From Agelaius tricolor (Eukaryota; Chordata; Aves; Passeriformes; Icteridae): a stretch of 64,000 nucleotides of DNA. Both the position numbers and the translations under genes were made by a program. How positions within the stretch are numbered: position 1 is the stretch's first letter; every line of letters starts with the position of its first letter. The notes beneath the pieces are model-generated. The model worked only from the letters and a program-made list of their open reading frames with translations. It was not told where the DNA came from and did no database searches. Below are positions 12,501 to 25,010 of the stretch, piece by piece. The DNA is taken from contig JALJCS010000038.1 in NCBI GenBank assembly GCA_023055355.1, forward strand, positions 4,650,001 through 4,714,000, given 5' to 3'.

Positions 12501-15500
12501 GGTTGGGTTACAATTTAGAAGTGCAATTAGTGAGTCATCTGTTACTTTATATCAATTATTAAAACCAACAAAGGTCTAGGTTAAAAAAAAGAGTGCATGC
12601 CTCAATATGTGCTGCTCTAGTTGTTAATTTCTGATTTCACTTTCTTGTTTGAGTGTCTCAGCTTGTGCAGTTGTGGTACAGGGTGTTCCTGAACCAGCTC
12701 GTGAGCGGAGCAGCGCTCCCGTGCCAGCCCCTGGGCTGTGGCCCTGCCACCCCATCCCACACTCACCTGCTTTGGCCAGAGGCAGCCCAAGGCAGTGGCT
12801 GTGCTCACCTGCAGGCCAGCAGCTTCCTGGAACATTTGTAAACACGAGTGCTTTAATCCTGTTTTATAGGTGCTGTTTAGGACAGAGGGCAGCGCAGCTC
12901 GGCATTCCTGACAGCTCGGTTGTTGTGGAGACTGTGCTGCCCTCGGTGCTCTGGCTGTGTTCTCACCCCATCTGGCAACTGCTGAATGTGTAAAACTTTT
13001 CTTCTGGTGGCCATGGCAAAACTCATAGCAGTAAACAGAGCTTTGAGGGACAGTACCAGGCTCCATGGGAGAATTGATCTGACCCAACAGAGCATTCCTC
13101 GTGAAATAAGAAGGCCTGGAAGCAAGTGATACTACCAACCTTCAGTGGGCATTTAATTACAGTTTCTAATTAAGGTGATGTCCTAAATGGTCATGTGAAT
13201 TCTCCTGATCTGTAACGTGGTGTAACATGACATACCAACATGGGTGTTGGTACTTCCTCTGCACTTCAGCATTTTGGTGTGAATGAAGGTGCATGTGCCT
13301 GTGTGCCCATGGGAATGGAGGCTGCAGCTGGTTGCAGGGCATCTCTGCTGTGTGGGCTGTGAGGGAAAAGGGGCAGAAAGAAGGTTCTAGGGTCCTGTTG
13401 TCACTGAGCCTGTGGGGCTGGCAGTATCGTATGCAACAAGTTGCACACTGCAATTTAAGGGTGTCAAGTTGTGGAGACTGAGCACTGGCCTGTAGCTCTG
13501 CTCTCCAGACATGCCTGGACCATGGGAACAGACTGAATCCAAAGCAGGACTGAACTTCACAGAGCTTCCCAATTTTCAGTCTTGATACTTTGTAATACAC
13601 ATTTGAGATGTGATCACTGAGCCCTCACAATGACTGTGGTTGATGTGGTTTGCACTTCTGTGCTACTGGGCTTGTAGACATGCTGAACCAATCTGGAAAT
13701 CAACTGGCTTTTCTATTTGTGGGTAGGACATGATATGTGTCTATCTCATATCAATATCAGATAAGTATTTTCATTTATATCACTGGCAAGTAGATAAATA
13801 TTTGGGGGTATATGTACATCCTTTCTAGAAAAACAGAGATACAGTTGCAAGGATTGTTGTTTTAGGGGAGAGTGTGATTGGACCAGATAAGGGATGGCAG
13901 AGTTTGGTGCAGGTCCTTAGACAGATATATTAGGGTGGGTTTTTTCCTTTTCCTTTGAAGTTTAAGATTGAAAACCTGCCATCATTCCAAAGCAGAAACA
14001 ACTTGGGTGGCCTTTTTATCACTAATAGTCAGAGCAGCTAGGCAGGACTGACTCCACTGAAAAGAGGCTCTGTCATACAAGAGGTTTCCTAGGTCAAGAT
14101 TAAAAGCAAAACAGCTCTCATCACATGAGCCTTTGTACTGCACCCATATTTTCTAAAGGCTGTTGGCTTATCTTTAATGTTTATGCTGCTATCAAAAATA
14201 AACCCAGCTTCTGTCTCCCCGGGTGTTGTATTCAACATCAACAGTGAATAGGCTTTTTCATTCCTAAATGCTAATTTCCTTTCTGTTTTCAATCTGTTTC
14301 TGGTACAAAATTTTTTTGTTTTCACTGGGTTTGGTTTCTTCCCTCTTTGTTTTTTTAGCTTCATGTTTTCTCCTTCCTGTATCTGTTTCTGTCCTGGTAA
14401 TCAGTATTTTTTTTGGTGGAAGCAGTAGCTGAGTGTCTATCAATGACCCTGAAGCCTAGAACTTGAATCGGAGTTTGTTTGAGTGCAGCTGGCAGCACAG
14501 TCATAATAATTTAAAGAAAAAAAAAAGCTTTACCAAGATTAATTTTTCATCAGCAGACTGAGGTACTCTTAGGAATAATTGTAATTGTCTCACTTTGAAC
14601 TGTGGTCAGAAATATGGCCTAAAAATCTTGCTATAATGAGAATTTTGGTTCTAATGAAGTTATAATACAACTTCATCAAAAATGTTGTGATACTGCAGCC
14701 AGAATTCAATGGCATTTGGAAACTGCTCCCAGGCTATACCCTTGGGGTAAAGCACTGACCTTGCTGAAGCTGGTGTGGGTGTTTCCTGAAGGCACCAGTA
14801 CCCAACCCAGCACAGGACCTGGCTCAGAGCAGATTGCCAGCCTCGTGTTGGTTATCTCCAAGTGGCTGAGGCTCCAGAGCAAGCAGAGAAGGTCCAGCAT
14901 GCTGAAGCCTGCAGGTGACAAATGGGTGTTGACCAGCACCAAGGACTCTCTGCAGCTGCTTTGTCTCCTCTCTGAGGAGGTGCTGTCCCCTCCCACTGCA
15001 CAAACCAGAAGTAACCTTTCCCTATTTGAGACTCTTCACTCCATGTACCCTTGAAGCTGCTGCTGTGCTGACTGGTTTTGTCACATAATGTGATAAATGG
15101 AAAACAGATCTGCAACAGATACAAGTCATATTCCAGACTTTAGGCATGTACCTCAAAATTTCATCAACTTTGATATGCCAGATGTTATCTAGATGTGGAT
15201 ATTCAGTAGCTGGAGATGTCAGGGAGCTGTGACTAGCAAAGGAGCTGTGTGTCTGCTGAAACACTGAGAAAGGTTTGGATGCCTGTGTTGTGGGAGGTAT
15301 GGAGACTGCAATGCTGACCATCAGTTTGGAAGTGTATCACATTTCCCTCAAAGGGACAATTGAGCCCAGGCTGTAAAGGGGCTGGGCAGCCCAAATGTTT
15401 GGACAAATAGTTATCCTTGTGATGAGCATTCACAGTCAAGGATCTGCCAGGGTTTTCTCGCTGCAGTGCAAGTCCAAAAGGGTCAGATTAGGCATTTGCA

Positions 15501-18500
15501 CAGAAATGTACCTGTATTTTGGGGAGTATATTTTACATGGACTTTCCCATGATGGTCTAAGCTTGCTTGCGTTAAGAGTGGGAAGTTGAGCACTGTTGGT
15601 GTATCTTGTATCCTGGTTGTTCTTTTTTTTTTAATTAACCTGCCAAATAATTTTAATATGTGCATGCAATGCTATCCTATTTGGCCTTCCTGTTACAGAT
15701 GCTGTGCAGCAGTTCTGCCTCATGCCCTGGTGTTCAGCCTTTCTATCACTTAACTCAAATAAATGTAAAAATTCTATTACATCCAACTGTCCACAGTGCT
15801 ATAACCTTTTATTTATCCTGCTTGTTCTTTGATGACCTAAATTATTTCAGCTGTTCTAATTACTTATTTAAGAACTATTGCCCTTTCTCAGGGTTTTTTG
15901 TGGGAGGACTTAAGGAATAGTGTGTCTCACAAGCAGCATTATAGTTGCCTGCAAATTAAGGCAAGCAGACAGACTGTAGTAATGCTGTAAACCAGCTTAT
16001 TTTAGGTGGCTTATTTTAGGCTAAGTTTTATGTGAAATATTGATGCACTCATTTAAATGCTAAAGAGCTGGGGTTCCTGCAGTCCTGAGAGCACAGCTGT
16101 ATGTCTGTATGTCAGGCAGCAGTTGTGTCCTTCGTGGGAAGCCCCCCAGTTGTGTTCTGAAGGCTTTCAGCAGCTGGGGCCCTTTGTTACAAACCTGGAA
16201 GCTCAGGTGCTGGGGCTTTTTAGCCTCCTCTGTCACTGTGTTTGTAGAGTGTAGCACTAAAATCTCTCAATTCTGCTGTGCTTCAGGTCATCCTGGCTAT
16301 GGAATGGGAGATAATGGGGCTTTCCTGAGGGTTTAGAGAGCTTGCTTCATAATTTGTGTTTGAAGCTAGCATGGTGTGTTTGTTATAGATACTGTTTACT
16401 GTAACAAGGTTTTGTTATGTGCAAAATTAAAGTATTTCTAAATTATAGGGAAATGTAAAATGTGAAAGCCGAAGGAAAAAAGAGATTGTGCCGTTTCCTT
16501 TGGTTTTGCTGCATCTTGCAGTCAGTCCCAACGTGTGTTAGCGCTCCCGCTGATAACGATCTGCCCTCCTCCCAAGGGACAGCACAGCCAGGCAGAGCTG
16601 CTCCTCTCCTCTCTGCTCACTAATTGATCTCTGCCTTGGCCACTTCCAGCAAGGTCACAGAACTGGCAGCTACAAAAACAGTGTTCTGTGGAAAATTTAA
16701 AGGGGAAGAGTAGAAGTACCTAGGATGGGATTATAATTTTTTTTAATTCATAAACAATTTATTGGATCTTCTATTTTGTGTCTGCAGAAGTCTGAAACTT
16801 GGAAAGGACTGAGAGCAGAAGATTATCCATTGTGACCTGTTCCTGCAATTTGTGAGTGAGCCCTATCCTGCAAATTGCTCTTTTCTCACTTTGTAATTCC
16901 ACTTCCATTATTATTAGAACACAGCATGAATATTCCTGTTCAGATCCTGTAAAGGCTAAATGATTCCTAAGCAAGTATAGTGTGATCTTCTCCATTTTTT
17001 TCCTTTGCAGAAGGTTTGTCATGCTGGCCTTGAAAGGCATTCATGTGTTTGGGTTTTGTTTTCTTTTTGCAAAAGTGCTTGCAATCATTTATGCTGCTTT
17101 CTCAGAGCTGACTCTTGATTAGTTCAGGTGCTTTACCATTAGAAAGGTGATGGAAATGTGGAGCTGAAAAGCCTGGACAAGCAGCAGCCGCAGGCTGTCA
17201 GCGCGGCAGTGCCGTGTCACTCACTGAGCACCGTGCCAGGCCCTGCCACTGTCCCAGCAGGGCCTTCCTGGGCTCTCAGTGCCGGGGCTGTGCTGGCAGG
17301 GACGGCTCCGTGTGCAGGAGAGCTCCCACAGCCCTGGCCAGGCCACTGCATGGCTGGCCTAAGGCTGGGTGCCATGTGCAGGGAGCAAACCAGCGAGAGC
17401 TGCAAACAAAAACATGCGTTAGCACGGCTGCTTGAAAAGCAGACGACTGTAGAGGGTTTGAATAAAGGAAATGGGCCAAACTCTGTGAAGGCAAGGCTGG
17501 AACACTGAGGGCAGAATGAAGCTGTGCTGCATTATTAGGGCATTCATGAATGTGTGGCAGAGAGGGGGAAAGGGGCTTGGTTAACCTGGTGTGATCTAAA
17601 AATACGTAGAATGTGCTATACAGAGCCATAGCTGTTGTAGCATCTTTAAAGGGTAAAATATGCAGCTTCCTCTGAAGTGGGAGCATGGCAGGGTCTCACA
17701 AAGCAGGCATTCAGAAGCACCTTGTGTGGAACACTGTTCATTCACATGATCCTAATCACAGTGAGGAGCATACACTGTAGTTGCTCTCAATAAGCTGGTA
17801 ATTGAATTATCAGCTAAATATTGAAAGATTAGACACCCTGTCTTTGGGAGAGGGGTGTAGAAGCAAGCCTAAGTTGATTATTGCATCAAATCAATTTTCT
17901 CTTCATTGTGAGTTGAAGCAAGTAGTTGATGGTTCAGAACTCCTTATGCTCCTTCTGTTACAAAGAACTCTGCCAGTGTTTGGTGTTTAACTCTTGTGTG
18001 AGACATGATACCACAGAGAGGGAGCAGAAAAAAATTAAATTGTATTAAATTGTCATAAGCCCCTGAGCTGATGAACTGGTTTGATACTGTTTGTTCCACT
18101 AGAACTCGAAGCGATTAATTGAATAAACGTTTGTTTGAGTCTTTAATTTGTCTATAAATATGTATAGTAACTAATGAGGAGGCAAGAAATCATCTTGAGA
18201 GTCACCTTGAGCAGAGGATAAGCATTCCTGGTGCATTCCTGGGAAGCAGCGCGGTGGTGACGGTGCCCAAGCTCTGCCACCGTGTGGCAGCTGCAGCTCA
18301 GTGCCGGCCCGGGCTGGCTGCAGAGCTGCTCCGCTCGAGGGAAGGTCATTGTGCCTCAGGGAAAGACAAAAGCACAAATACTCCTTCTGCAAAATCACAC
18401 CTGGAGTGTCAGAAGTTCTCTCTGCACAAACCAAATTTCAGCCTGTGTGTGGGGCTGTATCTGAAGTTGACAGTGTCTGTTTTCTGCATGAAACTTGCTT

Positions 18501-20403
18501 CAGGGAGCAGGGCTTAGTGTTTCACCCTGTGCGAGGCACAGTCTAAGGAGGAGGTGCAGGGATGTTCTTTGTTGATGTCTGGCTGTGGAAAGGCATAAGG
18601 ATAGACCAACCTGTAAAACTGTCTCAGAGGAGAGAGCTTTTGTACTCATGCATGATTTGTGTATGTGTACATTTATTATAGATCCACTGTAAGTAGCAAT
18701 GGCAGAACTTGGGGTAATGGTTAGTGTTGACTAATGATATACTGATTAAAGCTGACTTTTGTTTCCAAGGGACCCTACAGCCAGATTATATGGCATTACA
18801 AGAGGCAATTAATGCTGTGCCTCACAAAAATGGTGAAGGTGTAAATATTGACTTAGAGTAGCAAAAACAGTTATTACAGTCCACAGAATGTTAAACTGCA
18901 GATTAGACAAATGCCATACATTATTACAAAGCACTGACTGATATGCAAGGCATGATCTGTATTTAAACACTTGACATTAAGTAAGTTAGGTTTTATAGGT
19001 TTAAAGTACCTATGGATTACATTATTCTTGAAGAGTACTTGGGCTAAATAAGAGCACAGCAGGATCTAGGGGAAGTAATTGCTCTCCAGCAATGGAAATG
19101 TGCTCCTCTGAGGGGGCAGCAGGGATTGCTGAGCAGGATGAGACAGCTCCTCCCTGAGAATGGCTGTGCAGAATGTCTGGGAATGGCAGGTTCCATTAGG
19201 CTGCAGAGAGCCTGGTGCAGAGCAGTCTTGTCTTTTCCTGGGAGGAAGTGCCACTGCACAGTGCTGCTTCCTTCCACCAGCATTCCTGCGTGCCCTCGGC
19301 TCCATACATAATTCAGATGCAATGCATAATTAAAGGACTATAAAGCCACACTTACTTTCATGTATTTAAATTCCTTGATGAGCCATAGATGGGTTTTGCC
19401 TGGTCTGTGCTTTTGCTTTGCCTGTTCCTGTAGTTTGTTGAAACAGTGAGGACCACGGCCCAGTGAGTCAGCAGCTCTTGAGAACCACTTCCAAAATACT
19501 AATCAGTGCTAACTGTCAGGATTAGTATTCTGTTAGAAATAAAAGTAGAACTATCTAACAAAGAATAATTAATTTGCAGTATCATAGATTCGCTTCCTCT
19601 GTTAGCAACATCTTTGTAAAGCAGAGCCTTTTCAAAGCAAAAAAACCCCAACTTTTGAAGGGTACAGATCTAACAGTAGCAGCAAAAAAGCTCTGCCTTG
19701 AATGGCCTAGGCTGTGATCCTTCCTAGGAATAGTGTCTGTGTGGCAGCTGGGTGTGTACAACATTTGTTTCCTCATACAGGTCTGCAATAAAGACTGGCT
19801 TACACAAAAGGGAAACATCAATTGTACATCTTGAACTTTCTCCCGTTCCTTTCTGTTCTGGATTCCTCCTCTTTAGATCAGTAGTTTGTGACTGGATCAC
19901 ATGATGGTATTTCCAGTACTTCCAGTGCTGTAATTGCTCTGTGTGGAAAGCATTGCTGAGGTGCTCTGGGCCTTTGCATTTCAAACATTGGATGTGTAAC
20001 ATTTTATATATTTAATCACCATCAAGTAGAGTGTTTGGATCCAAGCTATTTAGAGCAACTGTCTGTACTATTGCAACCCACTCAGGGCCCTGAGGGAGAC
20101 CTCTGAGCAGAGAGAAGGCTCAGATTTATTTGAGTAACTCAATATTGCCAAATACTTTGGTTTGCTACAGCTGCTGGAGAAGTATTGGGAAGATCTAACC
20201 AGAGAACATGGTGTTAGGAAAGATCTGTGTAAAGATTCAGAGACTCAGGAAAATGCTCCTGCTTTCTCCTCTGAGCACCAGAACTGTGAAGAAAACCTAA
20301 CTTATGTTAAGTATGAGGTAGAAATCAATATCTGAAACATTCTTCAAAAACAGAATTGAAGGCTTACATCCTTTTAAGCTCATGGCAGGAAGAGCCTCTT
20401 CTT

Positions 20404-20475
20404 TGCTTGAACAAGTTACTGTTTACAGCAATTTTTTCTGTGCTTGAAGGAGTTACTGTTTACAGCAATTTTAAT
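20404..20475. repeat. Imperfect direct repeat of about 32 bp, period about 36
   Basis: The string GTTACTGTTTACAGCAATTT occurs twice about 36 bp apart, each preceded by a related GCTTGAA segment. It is a local duplication in non-coding sequence. Confidence 0.85.
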
Positions 20476-23400
20476 AAAGTGTCTCCTGGCAAAAAAACTA
20501 AGTTGTAACATCTCCAAACCTTTTATAGATGAAACAGCGTCCTTCAAAATGCACACTGCTCAGTTAAACCTTGGTAGCCTGTGCTGTGACAGGGATACCT
20601 AGTGTTTGATAGACTGTATTAAGCCTTTTCCATTTTATCTTGATAACATTTATTTCCTTCCACTTTTGGGATGTTTCTCTTCTGTCTTTCCTATTTTTTT
20701 TTCTCCTCCTGGAAACAAACAACCGAAAGCATTATTTTGTCACTTGGCAGCTCTCAGGAGCTCCACTACTCAGAACTGGCATTAATACTCCTGCAAGCAG
20801 TTTAATTCCAGGGCTGCTTCCAGCACCAAGCCATGGGTCTGCTGTGCTGTAGCCTCCCCCTGCCCAGTGCCAGGAGCTGCCCTGCTCCATGGTGTGGATC
20901 CCCAGCCCATCCCTGGGGATGTCAGACCCTCTGTCTCTGAGATGAAGTACCTGTGCTTATCCCAGCCTGTAGAAATTGAGGCGTTTTCCTGGCAGCTCAC
21001 TACAAACAGGATTTCACAGCACGATGTCTCAAACAGGGGGGCTCTCCTCTATTCTTTTCTCTGTTTCACACTTTGCTATGGCACGTCCATCTGTAAGCTC
21101 CTGACCCTGTGCAGGTGCAATCCCAACAGCAGGCCTGGTCAGATACTCATGTGAGTGAGGCTGTGCCATGAGTGAAGGTTTGTGGTGAGGCCAGGCATGT
21201 CTGTCATGTTTAGCACAGTGTAGTCTGCTTCCTTCTCTTCAACACTTTGTCTGCAAAAAACGGTGAGTTTTATTCCTTGTAATTGGTTTTGGGCCTTATT
21301 AACTGTTAGTCTCTGTGCCAACATACATAATGGCTGGGCTCTGTTGTGCTCACCATTGTGTCTGTTGTGGCTTGGCTTTCAGGATATGAGTTCATTTTCT
21401 TTCCCACCCCAGCAGTGGGGAGGGGTCATTAGGCTGAGTCAGTAGATCCTGGTGCATCAGGTGCTGCTCAGCTGCAATGCTGCACTGCCCGTCCATCCCA
21501 TGGGCTGCTCCTGAACAGGACCTTCTGCAGGGCCCTGCCTCAGGAAAGGGTGTGCCATGGGTCCAGTCTGTACTGCCTTGAAAGGAGCACAGCAATTCAG
21601 AGCATTCTCTGAAAAGTGAAGTGGCCAGAGCAGACACAATAACAGCTCCATCAAATATTGATAAAGTAGGATTATTAATTAGAATAGGGGTGTAGGATTA
21701 AAATGTCCCTTGAGTTACATTCCCCATTTGATGTGAGAGTGTGGTTTTGTGGTCAGAGAGTGGGAAGCTCAGGATAACTGGAATCTTTTCTCATCTCTTC
21801 AATGTGTTTGCTTAATGTCCTTAGTGGTTCAGGGGATATATAATACTATTGACCAGAGCTGCTAGAATTCTGATATGCTCCTATGGTGGCACTGCTGGGA
21901 GTGAACTTTACAAGGATATCTCTGTTAGTGTATTTTGGTCTGGTTTATAGCTCATATAGCTCATAAAAAAGAAAATCCCCTCTGACCAGGCTGGTAATTT
22001 GCAGTCCTGTTGTCCTGGAGTCTTGTCCTCCCTCAAAGAGCTGCATGTCTTTGTGAGAGGGTGAAAACACTGGATCAGTTCCATGGAGCATATGACACTG
22101 GACCTCTTGGCCCTCAGGTGCAGTGAAGGATAACATTTTGCTTCTGACAGCGTGTGTAGTGCTGAACTAAATAGATATCAAAGCAAAGAGAGTGAATTGA
22201 ATTTCCCAGTTAGACAGCCCTGGTGCAAAAAGGAGCTTTCAATGTCTCCCACTTGAAAAAGACGCTACAGGTTAGCTACGAGATTTCCTTTTAGAACAAA
22301 GCCCTGATCTGCATCACTAATAACAGCTGAGGTCATTAAAATTGAAAGAATTTCCCTTTTAATTTCTTCTGAACAGTATCTGCATTCTCTGTGTCACTGG
22401 TATTAGCTTTTCTTTTCCCCCCTGTTCTGGTCCATCAGGACAGTGCAGTAAGGATTTATTTTCCTCTAAAGGTTCTTCCTGGTTCTAATATTCTACCTAG
22501 AAGAAGTGGTTCAGACTTGTTATAATTATACAAGTGCTGTAAATTCCTTCTCCCATTCCTGTGCATGAACTGTGTGTTCTTGGGTCCCCCAGAATGTGTC
22601 AGTGCAGCAGCAGTTTAACATCCCTGTGTGCCCCAAGGCTCTTTTAGCTCATAGAACTCTCCAATCTGAAGCATCTTCTCTTTTTTTTTTTTCCTCTTCC
22701 CCTTCTGAGTGTTTCCCTGCTCTCTCTAGAGCCATTAGGTGCTCTGACTATGCACTTCAGGAGATCAATATGCTTTTGGCATTCACAGGCATTATTATTC
22801 TGAGACTGTACAACTGCTATGTATTCATCCTATTAACATCTGCTCAGAATTCCCAACATCCCAGCACAGCTAACAGGGAGTGACCGTGTTGTCCTTGGTC
22901 AGGCTCTGTGCAATGGATGTTGACACCTGGTTTATTGTTGGACAGATTGCACTTCCCCTTTTGCTTTGTTTTGACCTCATTTCACCCCTGGAAGCTCCAT
23001 TTCAGCTGGAGATGGATGAATGAACTGGGAAGCATTGTGTCCACTGCTGCTGTGGCAATTCCTCTGTGTTCCTGCCCAAATAAGTTCTTTACTTCCTACA
23101 TTGTAGGGGCCAGTTCTGACCTAGCAGCAAAATTCCAGCAGCACTCAAGGATGTGCCTGTAGTGGAAGCACCATCTCTGCAAAGCAATAGAAAAAGACAA
23201 GATTGGGCAGATTGAACAACTCACTGTCTTTGTGGCTGATGTAACAGAGGATTGTGAGCTTCAAAGTCATGGACAGAGGATCAACTGTGCCTTTGACTTC
23301 AGTGATAACTCTGGATATTGAGTGGTGGGAATACAATGTCAGCTTTCCGATTGTAACAGATTGTGGCAGTAGGGTTAACTTAGGAGGGGAAAGGAACAAG

Positions 23401-23984
23401 GAAATTGGAGCTAAGTGTGGAAGTTAATAGCCAGGAATGGGATTCACTGTTTTAAAATCCTGTCTGAAGTATGTAACCTCTTATGAATGGGAAGAAACCG
23501 TGTCAAGGGGAAACACAATGTGTTGACATTGCTGGCTTTCCCTCCTGCATTTTGGTTGCTTTAGTTTTCTCATTGCTGTTCTCCCAAAAGTTGGTTGGTA
23601 TAATAAGAGGTCACTTCAGATTGTAATGTGGACAAGAATACTTAGGGTTAACTCTGACAGACAGAATAAAATTAAAAGTAATCATTTGCTCATCCAAGAT
23701 TTCAGAGAAATGCCTGTAATGATTCCCCAAGTTAAAAGAGGAAATGTTATAACAGCCCATAAAAGTTGACTTTTTACCTTCCTAAGTGAAAGGAAGCTGT
23801 AAAATCTCAGAAATACTGGGTACTGGGCACTGATTAATCTCCATTGTCTGGCCTGAACAAAGGAAATGCAAAAGCCAAGGGAACCTGTGTTTTAGCAAGC
23901 TTTACAGGAGGCAGAAATGCAATTGAAGAAATCTTCACTTAGTCTCGTATATGACAAGTGGCAGTGGTTTGTCATTTTCTCAGA

Positions 23985-24006
23985 ACACACACAGACACAC
24001 ACACAT
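23985..24006. repeat. CA-rich microsatellite
   Basis: A short (CA)n tract is interrupted by one G. It is ordinary simple sequence. Confidence 0.9.
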
Positions 24007-24787
24007 ACCCCAAATAGATTTTCTTGCTTCTTGGATTCTGTTTTTTCCAGCGTGTTTGCCATAGTGACCTCCTGCGAAGGGAGACTGGCAGAAATACGCA
24101 AAGTGCCCTGGTTCAGAGTCATGCACTAAAAAAGGTTTGGATCAAATGGAGTTTAAACCTCCAGCTGAAGGTTTCCTTTGAAAATCACTGGTGGGCCCTC
24201 GTGACCTCCCAGTGCCTGGCAGGAGGTGGGGTTAGCAGAGCCAAGGACTCTGAGCCATTGGGACACCACAGAGCAAAGCTCAGCTGCCCCTGCTCTCTGT
24301 CATTCTGGGAGGCTCAGCTCTCTGTACTTTGGCTTCCCTTCTGCTCCCAGAGACAGCAGAGGAAATTTTGCTGAAGTCCTGTAGTAGATGGGGACCTAAA
24401 GCTGAACTGGAAGCAAAAGCATTCATAATTTGCCCAGAGAGTGTGGCTGGGCTGGCATATGGAGTCACTCCCAAAGCTAATGAGAGTTAAATTGTCAGGT
24501 TTGTGACTTCTGTCTCATAAAGCATTCAAGCATAACAAATGGTGCTGACACACTGGCCTTGGCATGGAAAACTTCTTTAAATATACAAGATGCTGCTTCT
24601 TACTGGGGTATATATAAAGTTGGCTTAGATGCAGTGAAGTTTCTTGGGGATAAAATGGATAGTGTTCCAATAAGCTGTCAATTATGTTTCTTTTCAGAAA
24701 TGATACATATAATTGGTGAATTGCAAGGCTGGATTGGCATTAAATAGTTGATTTGAAGTATTATAATTCTTTTTGTGTTTTTCCCCA

Positions 24788-25010
24788 TAGTTCTTGGGAG
24801 GATTCTAGCTCCATCCACTTCAGTATTTTGTATACAGCCTCATAGGAAGCCTTATGTGCACCTCATCAGAGAGATGCTTAGGTGCTTATTCTTGCTCTTA
24901 CTGAAATGGTTGTAAACCAGATGAAGTGGTGCTTCATGGTGCTTTTAGCAGTTCTTGGAAAGTTTCTAGATCCATCCACTTGAATATTTGTATACAACCT
25001 CATCAGAAAC
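24788..25010. repeat. Diverged ~63-bp direct repeat, period 161
   Basis: 24788-24850 and 24949-25010 share the order TTCTTGG, TCTAG, TCCATCCACTT, TTTGTATACA and CCTCAT with scattered mismatches. The divergence suggests an old duplication or two fragments of one unrecognised interspersed element. Confidence 0.75.
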
